Assembly: GCF_003054055.1 (NCBI RefSeq)
Contig: NZ_QBKI01000012.1
Location: forward strand, 1 to 64,000
DNA length: 64,000 nt
Direction of reading: 5' to 3'
Source of the DNA: Pontibacter mucosus
GTDB taxonomy: Bacteria > Bacteroidota > Bacteroidia > Cytophagales > Hymenobacteraceae
The notes beneath the pieces were generated by a model. The model was not told the DNA's origin, searched no databases, and saw nothing but the letters and a program-made list of their open reading frames with translations. Both the position numbers and the translations under genes were made by a program. The first letter of the stretch is position 1; the number at the start of each line of letters is the position of its first letter. Shown one piece after another: positions 25,226-34,818 of this stretch.

Positions 25226-25259
25226 AAGCCGCTTCAGCTAAAACTGGAGCGGCTTTTTT
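25226..25259 (+). terminator. Terminator of tRNA-Glu
   Basis: GCCGCTTCAG and CTGGAGCGGC form a 10-bp stem with one G-U pair and a CTAAAA-type loop, followed by TTTTTT directly behind the tRNA. Confidence 0.9.
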
Positions 25260-25626
25260 GTGCACTTAGGCCGCTATCCAGATATTGAGATTACACTTTA
25301 TAATCTTCCCTCACCCATTTTTCGTCTTACTTAGCTAAGAAGGAAACTACAAGTATATCTGGTCTACTGCCACAGGGTATGCCATTTTCTGAACAGCTTC
25401 AACTTTTCAAGCTCAACTTGTATTCCTGTTCACATACTCAACTCAAATTTTAATCCGCATTTCAATTTGCCAGATGGCTTCGAGAGATGCTTTAGTTAGA
25501 CTTTGCAGCCGCCGCCATTCTTGCTCGGGCCGCTTCTTATCCATGCAGCCGTTTTACAGAAAAACAGAAGTATAACTATCTGATACCCTGCTTCTTCCTT
25601 ATCTATTTTCTTGCTTAGGAGGTATA
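25260..25626. other. Spacer between tRNA-Glu and DUF1259 gene
   Basis: The 367 bp are AT-rich and contain few AAGTATA motifs and no composite repeat. I see no coding pattern; the reverse ORF from 25496 has no domain and poor codon use. A strong AGGAGGT lies at the 3' end (25617-25623). Confidence 0.5.
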
Positions 25627-26619
25627 ATGAGTATGAAAGAACATCTAACCCGCAGGCAAGTGTTACAGGCGACAGCTCTTCTTGGAAGTGCTTCGCTCCT
25701 CGGTTTCCGTGTTTCACTGGCAACCCCTGTCAAAGAGAAAACACCTCCCTTAACTCCCGAAGAGATTACTGCTATAGAGACGGCACTCGGGAAGAAGGGG
25801 ACCTACAAGGAAGCGGAGGCCACTCATACGACCCCTCTTCCCCGCAATGATCTGAAGGTTAGCATCCGGGGAGAGCCGGTGCCCATCGCTTTTGGCTTTG
25901 GCGGTTGGGTTTCAATTAAAAGAACGGTGGATGGCAAGACAGCCATGCTCATGAGCGACACGGTGCTGCTGCAGGAGGAGGTTAACCCACTTATTTCCGC
26001 AGCGCACGCCAACGGCCTGGAGGTGAGCGCGATTCACAACCATTTCTTCTACGAAGAGCCCCGCATTTTCTACATGCACCTGCACGGCATGGGTACTCCG
26101 GCTGAGCTAGCCAGTAAATTTGCGGCCACTATCCGCGAAAGCAAGCTCTCTCCAGCCAACCAGCCTAAAGCCGCTGACACAGCTACACCTGCCACAGGCA
26201 AGCAAAACTTCGATTTGCCAGCCTTAGATGCCATCGTAAAGTATACCGGGACTGTGAACGGCCCTACCTGCAAATACACTGTGGGGCGGGAGGATGTAAC
26301 CATTATGGCGATGGGAGCCGAGATGACGCCATCCATAGGGTTAAACTCCTGGGCCTCTTTTGCCGGGAACCAACAGAAAGCCCACATTGCAGGTGATATT
26401 GCCATGCTGGAGACGGAAGTAAACCCGGTCATCAAAGCCCTGCGACAGCACAACCTTGAGGTGGTGGCCGTGCACCACCACATGCTCGGCGATGACCCGC
26501 ACATCATCTTTCTGCATTACTATGGCCTGGGACCAGCCCCTGCCCTCGCGCAAGGCTTTCGGGCAGCCCTAAATGAACTGGGAAAACACGGGAAAGCTAT
26601 GGATCATGGCAAGCACTAA
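25627..26619 (+). CDS. DUF1259 (LppY/LpqO) protein with two tandem domains, exported
   Basis: The ATG at 25627 follows an unusually good AGGAGGT Shine-Dalgarno site, rare for this phylum. The 330-residue precursor starts with HLTRRQVLQATALLGSAS, a twin-arginine-like signal with only a weak RR motif (TRRQVL). Two DUF1259 domains follow, at about 38-180 and 198-325. Each holds the repeated pattern EVNPVI or EVNPLI, LEVxAxHxH and a later FxHxxGxG (ISAIHNHFFYEEPRIFYMHL; VAVHHHMLGDDPHIIFLHYY). The conserved histidines suggest metal binding. Function is unknown. It converges tail to tail with chrA, with 9 bp between the stop codons. Confidence 0.9.
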   Translation: MSMKEHLTRRQVLQATALLGSASLLGFRVSLATPVKEKTPPLTPEEITAIETALGKKGTYKEAEATHTTPLPRNDLKVSIRGEPVPIAFGFGGWVSIKRTVDGKTAMLMSDTVLLQEEVNPLISAAHANGLEVSAIHNHFFYEEPRIFYMHLHGMGTPAELASKFAATIRESKLSPANQPKAADTATPATGKQNFDLPALDAIVKYTGTVNGPTCKYTVGREDVTIMAMGAEMTPSIGLNSWASFAGNQQKAHIAGDIAMLETEVNPVIKALRQHNLEVVAVHHHMLGDDPHIIFLHYYGLGPAPALAQGFRAALNELGKHGKAMDHGKH

Positions 26620-26628
26620 TTCAGAAAT

Positions 26629-27840
26629 TCACCCTACCAGGCGCCATGCTATACCGAGCAAACCTGCTCCCAGAATGACAAATACGACCGTGAACTTTGA
26701 TTTTATGCGGTACAGGACCAGCATGGACAGAGCAAAGACCAGTAGGGTAAACCCATCGGTGATGGTAGACCAGAACAGCTGCAGGGCAGTGACCGCGATC
26801 AGTCCAATTACCCCCGCCGTCACGCCGTCCAGAAAGCTGTGCAAAGCCGTATTGGTGATCACCTTCTCCACCAAGCCATGCCCTAACAAGGTAAAAGAGA
26901 AAGCCGGAAGAAAGATGGCAAAGGTCATGATGACTGTTCCGAGCCAGCCGGCCCCAAAGTATCCTACAAAAGTAGAAAAGATGATCAAAGGTGCGGGAAG
27001 TATACCGGACAGAGCGATGCCATCCAGAAACTGCCTGTTCGTGAGCCATCCTTGCTGCATGACGGCATCCTGCTGAATAAAAGGGATAACGGTATAAGCA
27101 CCGCCGAAGGTCAACAGGCCTGCTTTCAATCCAGCCCAGAAAACCGCCACAGGCGACTGCTCCGTAACGGCGGGGTTGGCTTCGGCTACGGTTGCCGGTT
27201 GCTGCAGCTCCCCCCAGAGCGGGTTGAACAACAGCACGCAGGCAACAGCCAACATGATGCCACTCAGCGCCACGAGCTTTATGTTGCCTTTCATCCAGAA
27301 GACGTAGGCTGTGCCTGCCAGGGGAAGCACCACAAAGAACCCCACGCCACAGACATAAGCCATGAAAGCTGCGGCCGCTATCACAAACAATTTCTGGTTG
27401 ACGAGGGCATGTTTGCCAATGCGGTGCACAGCAGCAAAGATCAGGGCAATCACCGCAGCCTGAAAGCCAATGAAAACAGCTTGTACCAGGGGAGAACTGA
27501 TGCCGATGCTCACGTAAAGCCAGGTGAGCAGGAGCATCAGCAGAAAACCAGGTAGCATAAAGCCAAGCCCGGCCAGGAAGCCCCCTACTCTGCCACCGGC
27601 TACCATACCAAAATACACGCACAGTTCATGTGCCTCCGGTCCTGGCAAAACCTGGTAGACCGCCAAAGCGCGGTTAAACCGTTCGTGGGTAATCCACTTT
27701 TCTTCCTCTACCAGTTCCCGCTTGAGCATGGCAATCTGGGCTACCGGTCCGCCCCAGGCAAGAAACCCGAACTTCAGGAAGCGCAGGAATATTTGCATGT
27801 TGGTTTGATGAATAGCTGGTATAGCCGGGACTTCTTGCAT
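26629..27840 (-). CDS. chrA: Chromate transporter ChrA (two CHR domains)
   Basis: From the ATG at 27840-27838 the protein has 403 residues; a farther in-frame ATG at 27933 adds a leader without membrane character, and an ATG at 27798 is also possible. The N-terminal CHR domain begins FLKFGFLAWGGPVAQIAMLK and holds ALAVYQVLPGPEAHELCVYFG. The C-terminal CHR domain begins GLKAGLLTFGGAYTVIPFIQ and holds IALSGILPAPLIIFSTFVGY. This is the long-chain ChrA type, which expels chromate across the inner membrane, probably by proton antiport. Chromate is the family substrate, not proven here. The convergent DUF1259 gene lies at its 3' end. Confidence 0.93.
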   Translation of the reverse strand: MQEVPAIPAIHQTNMQIFLRFLKFGFLAWGGPVAQIAMLKRELVEEEKWITHERFNRALAVYQVLPGPEAHELCVYFGMVAGGRVGGFLAGLGFMLPGFLLMLLLTWLYVSIGISSPLVQAVFIGFQAAVIALIFAAVHRIGKHALVNQKLFVIAAAAFMAYVCGVGFFVVLPLAGTAYVFWMKGNIKLVALSGIMLAVACVLLFNPLWGELQQPATVAEANPAVTEQSPVAVFWAGLKAGLLTFGGAYTVIPFIQQDAVMQQGWLTNRQFLDGIALSGILPAPLIIFSTFVGYFGAGWLGTVIMTFAIFLPAFSFTLLGHGLVEKVITNTALHSFLDGVTAGVIGLIAVTALQLFWSTITDGFTLLVFALSMLVLYRIKSKFTVVFVILGAGLLGIAWRLVG

Positions 27841-28230
27841 ATGGTTAAAATTAACACGTGAGCAACCAAAAATGTCATGTACCTCAGGTAGCGGAGCATC
27901 AGGAATATGCCAAAGGCAGCCAGCAAACACCACAGGCTATTTACCATGACGAACCAAGCCTACTAGCCCTATTTACCTCACCCTCAACTTACTATAATAC
28001 GTCAGCAGCCAGCTTTTAATCAGTAATAATGATAAGCATCTTGCGAACGCTGCGGCAGTTTTGCCTCATCTGCTCCGCGTCACCCACGTCATACTAAAAA
28101 TGAGCATGTAGGTAACAATTGAATGTCCCGTAACCTGTGCCCGCCCTTGAAAAGGCAGCCATATAACTTCTAGCTCAAGTTCTTGTTAGATTAAGTTGAA
28201 GGAACACAAAGAGTAAAGGAGATTCGATTT
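27841..28230. other. Spacer between divergent chrA and cytosine deaminase genes
   Basis: The 390 bp carry no repeat family member and no credible gene. TAAAGGAGATT at 28214-28224 is a likely ribosome site for the deaminase gene. No clear TAnnTTTG box stands out. Confidence 0.5.
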
Positions 28231-29484
28231 ATGAGAAAGTATATCAATGCAACCATCTACGGCAACCCGGAATCCCGTGAGATTCTAGTGGAGAACGGTC
28301 GTTTTAAGGCAATCGGGAATGATTTAGGCAATGCCGGTGAAGTGGTTGATTTGGGAGGCCGTTTGGTGTTGCCTCCTTACGTTGACCCGCACTTACACCT
28401 GGACTATATCTTCTCCGGACTGGGCGAGGGGAACGCGAACGTGTCGGGTACGCTGTTTGAGGGTATCCGGCGGTGGAGTGAGAACAAGAAATCCTTGACA
28501 GAAGAAATTGTGCGTGAGCGGGCGATTAAGGGCATCCAGAAAGAGCTGAGCCATGGGGTTCAGTTCATCCGCACGCATGTGGACATCACCGACCCTAACC
28601 TGACGGGGATGAAGGCCCTGATCAAGCTGCGGGAGGAATTAAAGGATATCGTGACGCTGCAACTGGTGGCGTTTCCTCAGGAAGGCTTCTTCCGGTATAA
28701 AGGGGCAGAACAGCTGATGGAAAAAGCCCTCGAAATGGGAGCCGATGTGGCTGGCGGCATCCCGCATTTTGAAATTTCTTATGAGCACGGCGTGGAGTCG
28801 CTAAGGCGAATTGTGGATTTGGCCATCAAGTATAAAGTCATGATTGACATCCATTGCGATGAAAACGACGACCCCAACAGCCGCTTCCTGGAAGTGCTGA
28901 ACGCGCTGGTGCTGGAGAAAGACTATGGCTCCTACACCACGGCAAGCCACACCTGCAGCTTTGGCTCGGTAGAGAACAGCTACGCCAATAAGATGCTGGG
29001 CTTGTTCAGGGAGTCTCAGATCAACTTCATTTCCTGCCCCACCGAAAACGCGCATTTGCAGGGCCGTGGGGATACTTACCCGAAACGCCGTGGCCTCACC
29101 AGGGTAAAAGAGCTGCTGGAAAATGGAAACCACGTCGCGTTTGCACAAGACTCCATTGCCGATTACTGGTACCCGCTGGGGAACGGGAATATGATGAACA
29201 TTTTGGACAACGGCATTCACCTGGCCCATTACACCCACATTGATGAAATGAATAAAGCATTCGACCTGATCACTTACCACGGGGCACACATTATGAGGGT
29301 AAGCGATAAATATGGCATTGAAGCGGGCAAACCGGCCAACTTTATCGTGCTGGATGCACAGGATGCCTACGAAGCCATCCGGGAGCGTGCCGAAGTGCTG
29401 GCCTCCATCCGGAACGGGGAATACCTGTTTAAGCGCGAGCCACGAAAAAATGAGCTAGCGATAGAGTTCCTACAGCAGTCTTAA
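28231..29484 (+). CDS. codA: Cytosine deaminase-like amidohydrolase
   Basis: The 417-residue protein has the amidohydrolase metal site: DPHLHLD with His54 and His56, MIDIHCDENDDPNSRFLEVL near 207-226 with the HCDE core of CodA, a histidine in TASHTCSFG and an aspartate in AFAQDSIADYWYPLGNGNM. The HCDExDD...SR pattern is that of cytosine deaminase rather than general dihydropyrimidinases. The enzyme would turn cytosine into uracil and ammonia in the cytoplasm for pyrimidine salvage. An AAAGGAGA site lies upstream. No permease gene (codB) is adjacent, so a related pterin or creatinine substrate is possible. Confidence 0.9.
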   Translation: MRKYINATIYGNPESREILVENGRFKAIGNDLGNAGEVVDLGGRLVLPPYVDPHLHLDYIFSGLGEGNANVSGTLFEGIRRWSENKKSLTEEIVRERAIKGIQKELSHGVQFIRTHVDITDPNLTGMKALIKLREELKDIVTLQLVAFPQEGFFRYKGAEQLMEKALEMGADVAGGIPHFEISYEHGVESLRRIVDLAIKYKVMIDIHCDENDDPNSRFLEVLNALVLEKDYGSYTTASHTCSFGSVENSYANKMLGLFRESQINFISCPTENAHLQGRGDTYPKRRGLTRVKELLENGNHVAFAQDSIADYWYPLGNGNMMNILDNGIHLAHYTHIDEMNKAFDLITYHGAHIMRVSDKYGIEAGKPANFIVLDAQDAYEAIRERAEVLASIRNGEYLFKREPRKNELAIEFLQQS

Positions 29485-29545
29485 AACGCTTTAAGAACCC
29501 AACCACCAGCTCATTCCACAGCTTATAAAGTATAGGTTTTATACT

Positions 29546-31249
29546 TTACAGCCTGTTCAGCGCACTTTTGGCCTTTGTTACCATCTGTGCAGCAGGCGTA
29601 GATTTTAATTTTTCCAGCTCAAAATCGGCTAAAATTTTGTCAAGCTCCGCAAGTTTAACCTGGTTGCCTGTGCGGGTAAATTCCTCGCGGAGCAGGCGCA
29701 CTTTCTCAAAATCCTGAATCCCCTCCACCAGCTTCTCGAAACGGACGGACGTCAGCGGGCCAGGGTAGGCCAGGTAGGTATCGCCGGCCGGCCAGGTTCT
29801 GAACCTGCTGTCCTGAAGCGGGTTGGCCACCCAACTGTTGTAAGCCCAGCGCAGGTAGCCGGTAAAGCCCTCTGCCGCCGCATACCACCCGATCCAGGTT
29901 TGCTCTGCCGGGGGCGAAAAGGTGAAGAAGTTGGGGAAGGCCTCCTCGCAGCTGGTATAATACGTGCTGGGCTTGCCGCTGCTTTTGCGCTGTTCCAACA
30001 CCTGATCGCCATACTTCCACATGGAGGCGATGCTGTAGTCATATATGTCCTGCTCAATCTCCGGGTGGTACACCCCGGCCAGGGCTACTTTCCACTCCGG
30101 ATCTGTTTCCTTCAGCAGGCGGATAACGGCCTGCATGTCGGCCAACGGTCGTTCGTCCATGGCGATGGCGGTGATAGAGAACCAGCCTTTTTCCTTCAGG
30201 TGACGGGCAAAGTCCTTGAGCATGCTGCCCCAGAAGGCGTCATACTCCGACGTGCCGGTCTTGCCTGTGAAGACCGTGTCCTTTCCAGTGCTTTCATCAA
30301 AGTATGGAAAGGACATCTTCCAGGGCACCATAGAGTAACAGTTGATGCGCGCCTTAATCCCGGTAGACATCACAAAGGAGACATACTCGTCAAAACGGCT
30401 GTAGTCGTAGGTCCAGCTACCATCTTTGCGCTTAATCCACTTGATCAGGCTTGGGAAATCGTCGTAGGTCTGGTGGCCCCAGGGCTCGTCGATGATGCTG
30501 GCCGTAATAGCTTTCTGGCCGGCGTTGGCCAGCATGGTATAGTAGGGCCGCATGAGGTCATAGTGCTGCTGGCTCCAGAGCGGCACATCGTGCACGCGGG
30601 CTACGGCAGCCGGGTGCTGCCACAGGTCCAGGTCGAAGGACCACTCGCTCGGCGCCGGTAACTCCCGTTCTTGTACGTTCACCGTCACGCGCAGCTTGTA
30701 GGTCTTGTCTGCCTTTACGGTCACCGTTCCTTTATAGGTGCCCGCCGCTGCCTGACGGGGAACGGCTATACTTAGCCAGACAGGCTGCACCGTGTTTGCC
30801 GCCATCGCTGTCGCCGGGACTGGTTCAATCGGGTCTGCCACCAGCGAGGAGTCAAAGTCAGTTGTCTTGCGGTAGCCGCAGCCCTTGCCAAACTCATCGG
30901 TCATGACATAGCGCAAAAAGCCTGTGGTAATCTTGTCCGAGGCAATGCGGTTTCCTTTTCCATCCTTCAGGTCCGACACGCTCACCCGAACCTGCGGCAC
31001 CTCGCGGCGCGCCCACACCAGCAGTTGGGTGTGCACCTTCTCCCCTTTCCAGGCCGTTGTTTCCCAGGTCTTCTGTTGCGTCAGAGTGGGTACCTGATCC
31101 TGGGCGTAGCGGGTGTCGCTGTCAGCGAAGCTTACGCTAACGGGCTTTTTCAAGGAGGTCCAGGAACCGGCTAACTGTTGGGCTTTTGCAGGCATAGTAC
31201 CCAGCAATACTAGCGTAAAGAGGAGTAGTAGAGAGCTTATTGATTTCAT
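29546..31249 (-). CDS. Secreted DUF4091 glycoside hydrolase-like protein
   Basis: The 567-residue precursor has a signal peptide (1-24, ending MPAKAQQ). A beta-sandwich N-domain (about 50-200) leads into a TIM-barrel-like region with IDEPWGHQTYDDFPSLIKWI, AIAMDERPLADMQAVIRLL and EQTWIGWYAAAEGFTGYLRW, then the DUF4091 C-terminal part SVRFEKLVEGIQDFEKVRLL. The DUF4091/DUF6067 family is glycosidase-like, with paired acidic residues in the barrel and mostly unknown substrate. It lies 25 bp downstream of the GH16 gene on the same strand, so the two probably act together on a polysaccharide outside the cytoplasm. Confidence 0.92.
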   Translation of the reverse strand: MKSISSLLLLFTLVLLGTMPAKAQQLAGSWTSLKKPVSVSFADSDTRYAQDQVPTLTQQKTWETTAWKGEKVHTQLLVWARREVPQVRVSVSDLKDGKGNRIASDKITTGFLRYVMTDEFGKGCGYRKTTDFDSSLVADPIEPVPATAMAANTVQPVWLSIAVPRQAAAGTYKGTVTVKADKTYKLRVTVNVQERELPAPSEWSFDLDLWQHPAAVARVHDVPLWSQQHYDLMRPYYTMLANAGQKAITASIIDEPWGHQTYDDFPSLIKWIKRKDGSWTYDYSRFDEYVSFVMSTGIKARINCYSMVPWKMSFPYFDESTGKDTVFTGKTGTSEYDAFWGSMLKDFARHLKEKGWFSITAIAMDERPLADMQAVIRLLKETDPEWKVALAGVYHPEIEQDIYDYSIASMWKYGDQVLEQRKSSGKPSTYYTSCEEAFPNFFTFSPPAEQTWIGWYAAAEGFTGYLRWAYNSWVANPLQDSRFRTWPAGDTYLAYPGPLTSVRFEKLVEGIQDFEKVRLLREEFTRTGNQVKLAELDKILADFELEKLKSTPAAQMVTKAKSALNRL

Positions 31250-31274
31250 CTGAAGTAGGAGCTTTTCGTATGGA

Positions 31275-32120
31275 TTATCGTTTTTGGTAGACTCTTACAT
31301 AATCGACCACATACTGCTGCGGCAGTACCTTGTCATCAACCGGGCCAGGCCAGTCAGCCCCCATGGCCAGGTTTATCAGCAGGTAAAAGGGCTTGCGGAA
31401 AGGATTGTCGGCCCCCTCCCCCGCCATGTTGAGTGAGAAAGTATGGTATGGCTGGTCGTCGAAGAAAATAGTAATCTTCTCCTCATCCCACTCCATGGCA
31501 TACACATGGAATTCGGTGTGCAGGTTTTCCCCAGTAGTTTTTCCACCGTTGGAAGTACTTCGATGGGGCGGAGTACCCGGGTAGTGTACTGTGCCATGGA
31601 TCTGCCCCGGCTGACTGCCGATAAATTCCAGTACATCAATTTCGCCGCAGTAGGGCCAACCTACCTCGCTCCGGTTCACCCCCATCATCCAGATAGCCGG
31701 CCATATCCCGCCTCCCTGAGGTAATTTGGCACGCACTTCCACGCGGCCATACTTCCAGCTTGCCCTGCCCAGGGTATTGATGCTGGCAGAAGTATACTGC
31801 GCTACAGCATCTTGCTTTTTCCAATCCTCCGCATGTGGTGCATAAGCCGCGTTAGGGTAGGTTTCTTTTCTGCCCGTGATGGTTAACACGCCATCCTGCA
31901 CCCAAACATTCTCTTTGCGTGCGTCGGTATAATATTGCTTTTCCTGATTTCGGATATGCCCTACTTCATATCCCCATTTCTTAGGATCGGGCAGGCCTTT
32001 GTAACGAAATTCATCCTGCCACACCAGTTTCCAGCCTTTCTTCCTGGTCTGCGCAGCGGCAGGCTGCCAGATGCCGGCAAAAAGTAGCAGGGCAATAAAA
32101 AGGGGGAATGTTTTTGTCAT
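31275..32120 (-). CDS. Glycoside hydrolase family 16 beta-glucanase (laminarinase-like)
   Basis: I use the ATG at 32120-32118 because a clean signal peptide (1-24, ending PAAAQ) starts there; the open frame reaches 32 codons further up. The 281-residue protein carries the GH16 motif GEIDVLEFIG with nucleophile Glu160, Asp162 and acid/base Glu165, and FRYKGLPDPKKW, QGGGIWPAIWMMG and WPYCGEID patterns typical of laminarinases. It would cut beta-1,3- or mixed-linked glucans by retention outside the cytoplasm. The DUF4091 gene follows after 25 bp in the same operon. No carbohydrate-binding module is present. Confidence 0.95.
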   Translation of the reverse strand: MTKTFPLFIALLLFAGIWQPAAAQTRKKGWKLVWQDEFRYKGLPDPKKWGYEVGHIRNQEKQYYTDARKENVWVQDGVLTITGRKETYPNAAYAPHAEDWKKQDAVAQYTSASINTLGRASWKYGRVEVRAKLPQGGGIWPAIWMMGVNRSEVGWPYCGEIDVLEFIGSQPGQIHGTVHYPGTPPHRSTSNGGKTTGENLHTEFHVYAMEWDEEKITIFFDDQPYHTFSLNMAGEGADNPFRKPFYLLINLAMGADWPGPVDDKVLPQQYVVDYVRVYQKR

Positions 32121-32477
32121 ACTCTGAAAGTATTGTTGCGTGGTAATACAAACCGAAAGCACTACTACGAACGCAGCAGCAGATTTTATTTGAAGGGGTC
32201 CAAACGCTTTTTTCAACCATTCCCCTCTCTATTCAAAGGCCCTGGGTTTAAGGTGTTAGATCCGCGCCCCTATATGTATAATGTGTGAAAATAAGCAATG
32301 TTATCGTAAACGCAAGTATAAATCATACTTTACGGCTGTTGGTTTGAAGTTTTCCGCAACCGCACACTTCGCCTCACGCAGCGGCTGCCTGCTGTAGTAC
32401 AGCTCGAAATTTATGCAGCGCCACAAAGTATAAAAGCTGATTATACTTACCTTTAGTAGGATAACTCCTATACTTTT
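32121..32477. other. Spacer between divergent GH16 and gamma-glutamyltransferase genes
   Basis: The 357 bp hold several AAGTATA motifs (for example near 32314, 32327 and 32426) but no composite repeat. I see no gene and could not place the two promoters with confidence. Confidence 0.5.
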
Positions 32478-34358
32478 ATGCGAAAACTCCTGACCTTATA
32501 CTTGCTGCTTGGAGCCATACTTGCTGCCCAGGCCCAGCAAACCCAGAAGCCCGTGCTGCACGGCAAAAACTGGATGGCCATTACCGGAAAACCCCTGGCC
32601 GCCACGGCCGGCGCCATGACTTTCCAGAAAGGCGGAAACGCGGTGGATGCAGCCTGTGCCATGCTGGCGGCTACCTGCACCATGTGGGACGTGCTGAGTT
32701 GGGGCGGCGAAACGCAGGCGCTCCTCTACAACCCCAAAACTAAAAAGGTCATCGCCATCAACGCCATGGGCGTAGCCCCGACCGGCGCCACGCCGGAGTT
32801 CTTCAAAAGCAAAGGCTATAATTTCCCGCCGGAGTATGGCCCCCTGGCGGCCACCACACCCGGCACGCCGGGCGGACTGCTGCACATGCTGGCCAACTAC
32901 GGCACCCTGAGCCTGGAGGAAGTACTGGCCCCTGCCATGGAACTGGCCGCCGGCTACCCCATCGAGGCCCAGACCGCCAACAGCATCGAACGCGGGAAAG
33001 AGAGGATAAAGCAGTGGCCGTACAGCAAGAAAGTTTTTCTGACTCATTTAGGTGAAGAAAGAGAAGCTCCAGAGGCCGGTGAAATCTTTGTGCAGCAAGA
33101 CCTGCTCCAGACCCTCACCAAACTGGTGGAAGCCGAACGGGCTGCCTTGAAAAAAGGCAAGAGCCGCAAAGAGGCGATTATGGCAGCTTACGACCGGTTC
33201 TACAAAGGTGATATCGCCAAAGAGTTTGTGCGCGGCAGCAAAGAGCAGGGCGGCTTGATTACGATGAAGGATCTGGCCAACTGGAAGCCCCTGGAGGAAG
33301 AACCGCTGGTGGTGAACTACAAAGGCATCGACGTGTACAAACTGCAGCAGTGGACCCAGGGGCCGAGCCTGCTGCAGGCGCTCAACATCCTCGAAAACTT
33401 CGACCTTAAAAGTATGGGCTACAACAGTTCCAGGTACATCCACACGGTTTACCAAAGTATGAGCCTGGCCTTTGCCGACCGCGACTTCTACTACGGCGAC
33501 CCCTACGTTGCACCGCAGGAGCCTATGAAAGGACTGCTGAGCAAGGACTACGCCAGGCAGCGCGCCGCCCTGATACATTATGAGAAAAACGACGCCAAAA
33601 TCGGTCCCGGCGACCCCTACCCTTTCGAGGGAAAGAAAAACCCATACCTGAAGCTCCTGAAAGAAAGAGGTTTTGAGTTTGACACCACCCGCCGCAACTT
33701 TGCCCCAACGCACGACCTGCGCAACGGCTCCTCGATGGTAGAGTATCAGGACAGGTTATGGCGCGGCACCACCACCATTGAGGCCGCAGACAAAGAAGGC
33801 TGGGTGGTGTCGATTACGCCGAGTGGCGGCTGGCTACCGGCATGCATTGCCGGCAACACCGGCATTGGCATGAGCCAGCGCATGCAAAGCTTTGTGCTGG
33901 ATGAGCAGCTGAACCCCTTTAATGTGGTGGAACCAGGCAAGCGCCCAAGAGTGACCTTAACCCCATCCATGGCCCTGAAAGATGGCAAGCCATTCTTGTC
34001 CTTTGCCGTGCAGGGCGGCGACACGCAGGAGCAGAACCTGCTGCAGTTCTTCCTCAACGTGGTGGAGTTTGGCATGAACGTCCAGCAGGCAGCCGAGGCG
34101 GCCAACTTCAACACCAACCAGCTCTGGCTCTCGCTGGGCGGCAGCAAAACCGAAGACCGCCAGCCCAAGCCGGGCCATATCCTGCTGCACGACAGCACCC
34201 CGGAGGAAGTGCGCGAGCAGCTGAAGAAAATGGGCTATACATTGGATTTCGACGACCGCACCAGCGGCCCGATCAACGCGATTTATTTTGACTGGAAACA
34301 CAATAGCCTCTGGGGCGGCTCCAGCAACCACGGCGAGGATTACGGCATCGGCTGGTAA
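32478..34358 (+). CDS. ggt: Gamma-glutamyltransferase
   Basis: The 626-residue precursor has a signal peptide ending AAQAQQ near 22, then the N-terminal large subunit region. The autocleavage and nucleophile threonine is T431 in GTTTIEAAD, where many family members have TTH. The small subunit region carries GIGMSQRMQSFVLDEQLNPFN, PSMALKDGKPFLSFAVQGGD and the closing GSSNHGEDYGIGW. The enzyme transfers the gamma-glutamyl group of glutathione and related compounds to water or amino acids in the periplasm. The size is normal for the family. Its position alone between a polysaccharide operon and a sugar dehydrogenase gives no pathway link. Confidence 0.96.
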   Translation: MRKLLTLYLLLGAILAAQAQQTQKPVLHGKNWMAITGKPLAATAGAMTFQKGGNAVDAACAMLAATCTMWDVLSWGGETQALLYNPKTKKVIAINAMGVAPTGATPEFFKSKGYNFPPEYGPLAATTPGTPGGLLHMLANYGTLSLEEVLAPAMELAAGYPIEAQTANSIERGKERIKQWPYSKKVFLTHLGEEREAPEAGEIFVQQDLLQTLTKLVEAERAALKKGKSRKEAIMAAYDRFYKGDIAKEFVRGSKEQGGLITMKDLANWKPLEEEPLVVNYKGIDVYKLQQWTQGPSLLQALNILENFDLKSMGYNSSRYIHTVYQSMSLAFADRDFYYGDPYVAPQEPMKGLLSKDYARQRAALIHYEKNDAKIGPGDPYPFEGKKNPYLKLLKERGFEFDTTRRNFAPTHDLRNGSSMVEYQDRLWRGTTTIEAADKEGWVVSITPSGGWLPACIAGNTGIGMSQRMQSFVLDEQLNPFNVVEPGKRPRVTLTPSMALKDGKPFLSFAVQGGDTQEQNLLQFFLNVVEFGMNVQQAAEAANFNTNQLWLSLGGSKTEDRQPKPGHILLHDSTPEEVREQLKKMGYTLDFDDRTSGPINAIYFDWKHNSLWGGSSNHGEDYGIGW

Positions 34359-34507
34359 GTATAACTCCCAGTTACCACATTGAAAGTATAAATGGCTATC
34401 AAAGTATAGGCCGACAATTGATTTGAACAGCTTTTTAACAGCAGCACCTCAGGTTAGCCTTTTGTACTCTCCTGAGGTTCTGCTGTTTTATACTTTGGAG
34501 ATGGTGT

Positions 34508-34590
34508 AAACCCACCCCTGCCCCTCCGAGGAGGGGAATTCCTGTATATGTAATTTGATTCCCCTCCCTGGAGGGGTTAGGGGTGGGTTA
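34508..34590. repeat. Long CCCCTCC palindrome
   Basis: AACCCACCCCTGCCCCTCCG (34508) continues into AGGAGGGGAATT, and after a short spacer GATTCCCCTCCCTGGAGGGG continues into TTAGGGGTGGGTT. The arms pair over about 30 bp with few mismatches. Single arms of this palindrome recur in every composite repeat with variant 1 of the swap module. Confidence 0.9.
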
Positions 34591-34634
34591 AGCGCATCTT
34601 TGATTTTATACTTTCTCAAATCCCCTCCTGTCCT

Positions 34635-34818
34635 TCATACTTCTCCGAAGCCCTTTGGCTTAAAGTACATCACCGTTGAAAGCCGGAATGATGTTGGTTT
34701 TGCGGTTCCCCAGCAGGTGCATCTTCAGGTCATAAATCGTAAAGGGGCTGCCTGAATCTATCTCATAAATATTGGTGCTGCTGATGCCCATGCCATCCAG
34801 CATGGGCATCAGCAGCAT
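34635..34818 (-). pseudogene. Remnant of the 3' end of an unrecognised gene, frameshifted
   Basis: From 34818 the frame reads 52 residues including SSTNIYEIDSGSPFTIYDLK and ending IIPAFNGDVL, then TAA. Shifting the frame at about 34663 continues the protein as YFKPKGFGEV before TGA at 34637-34635, so a one-base indel near the end is likely. Codon use is typical of the neighbours. There is no start region or upstream part. The parent family is not recognised. It is flanked by repeats on one side. Confidence 0.45.
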
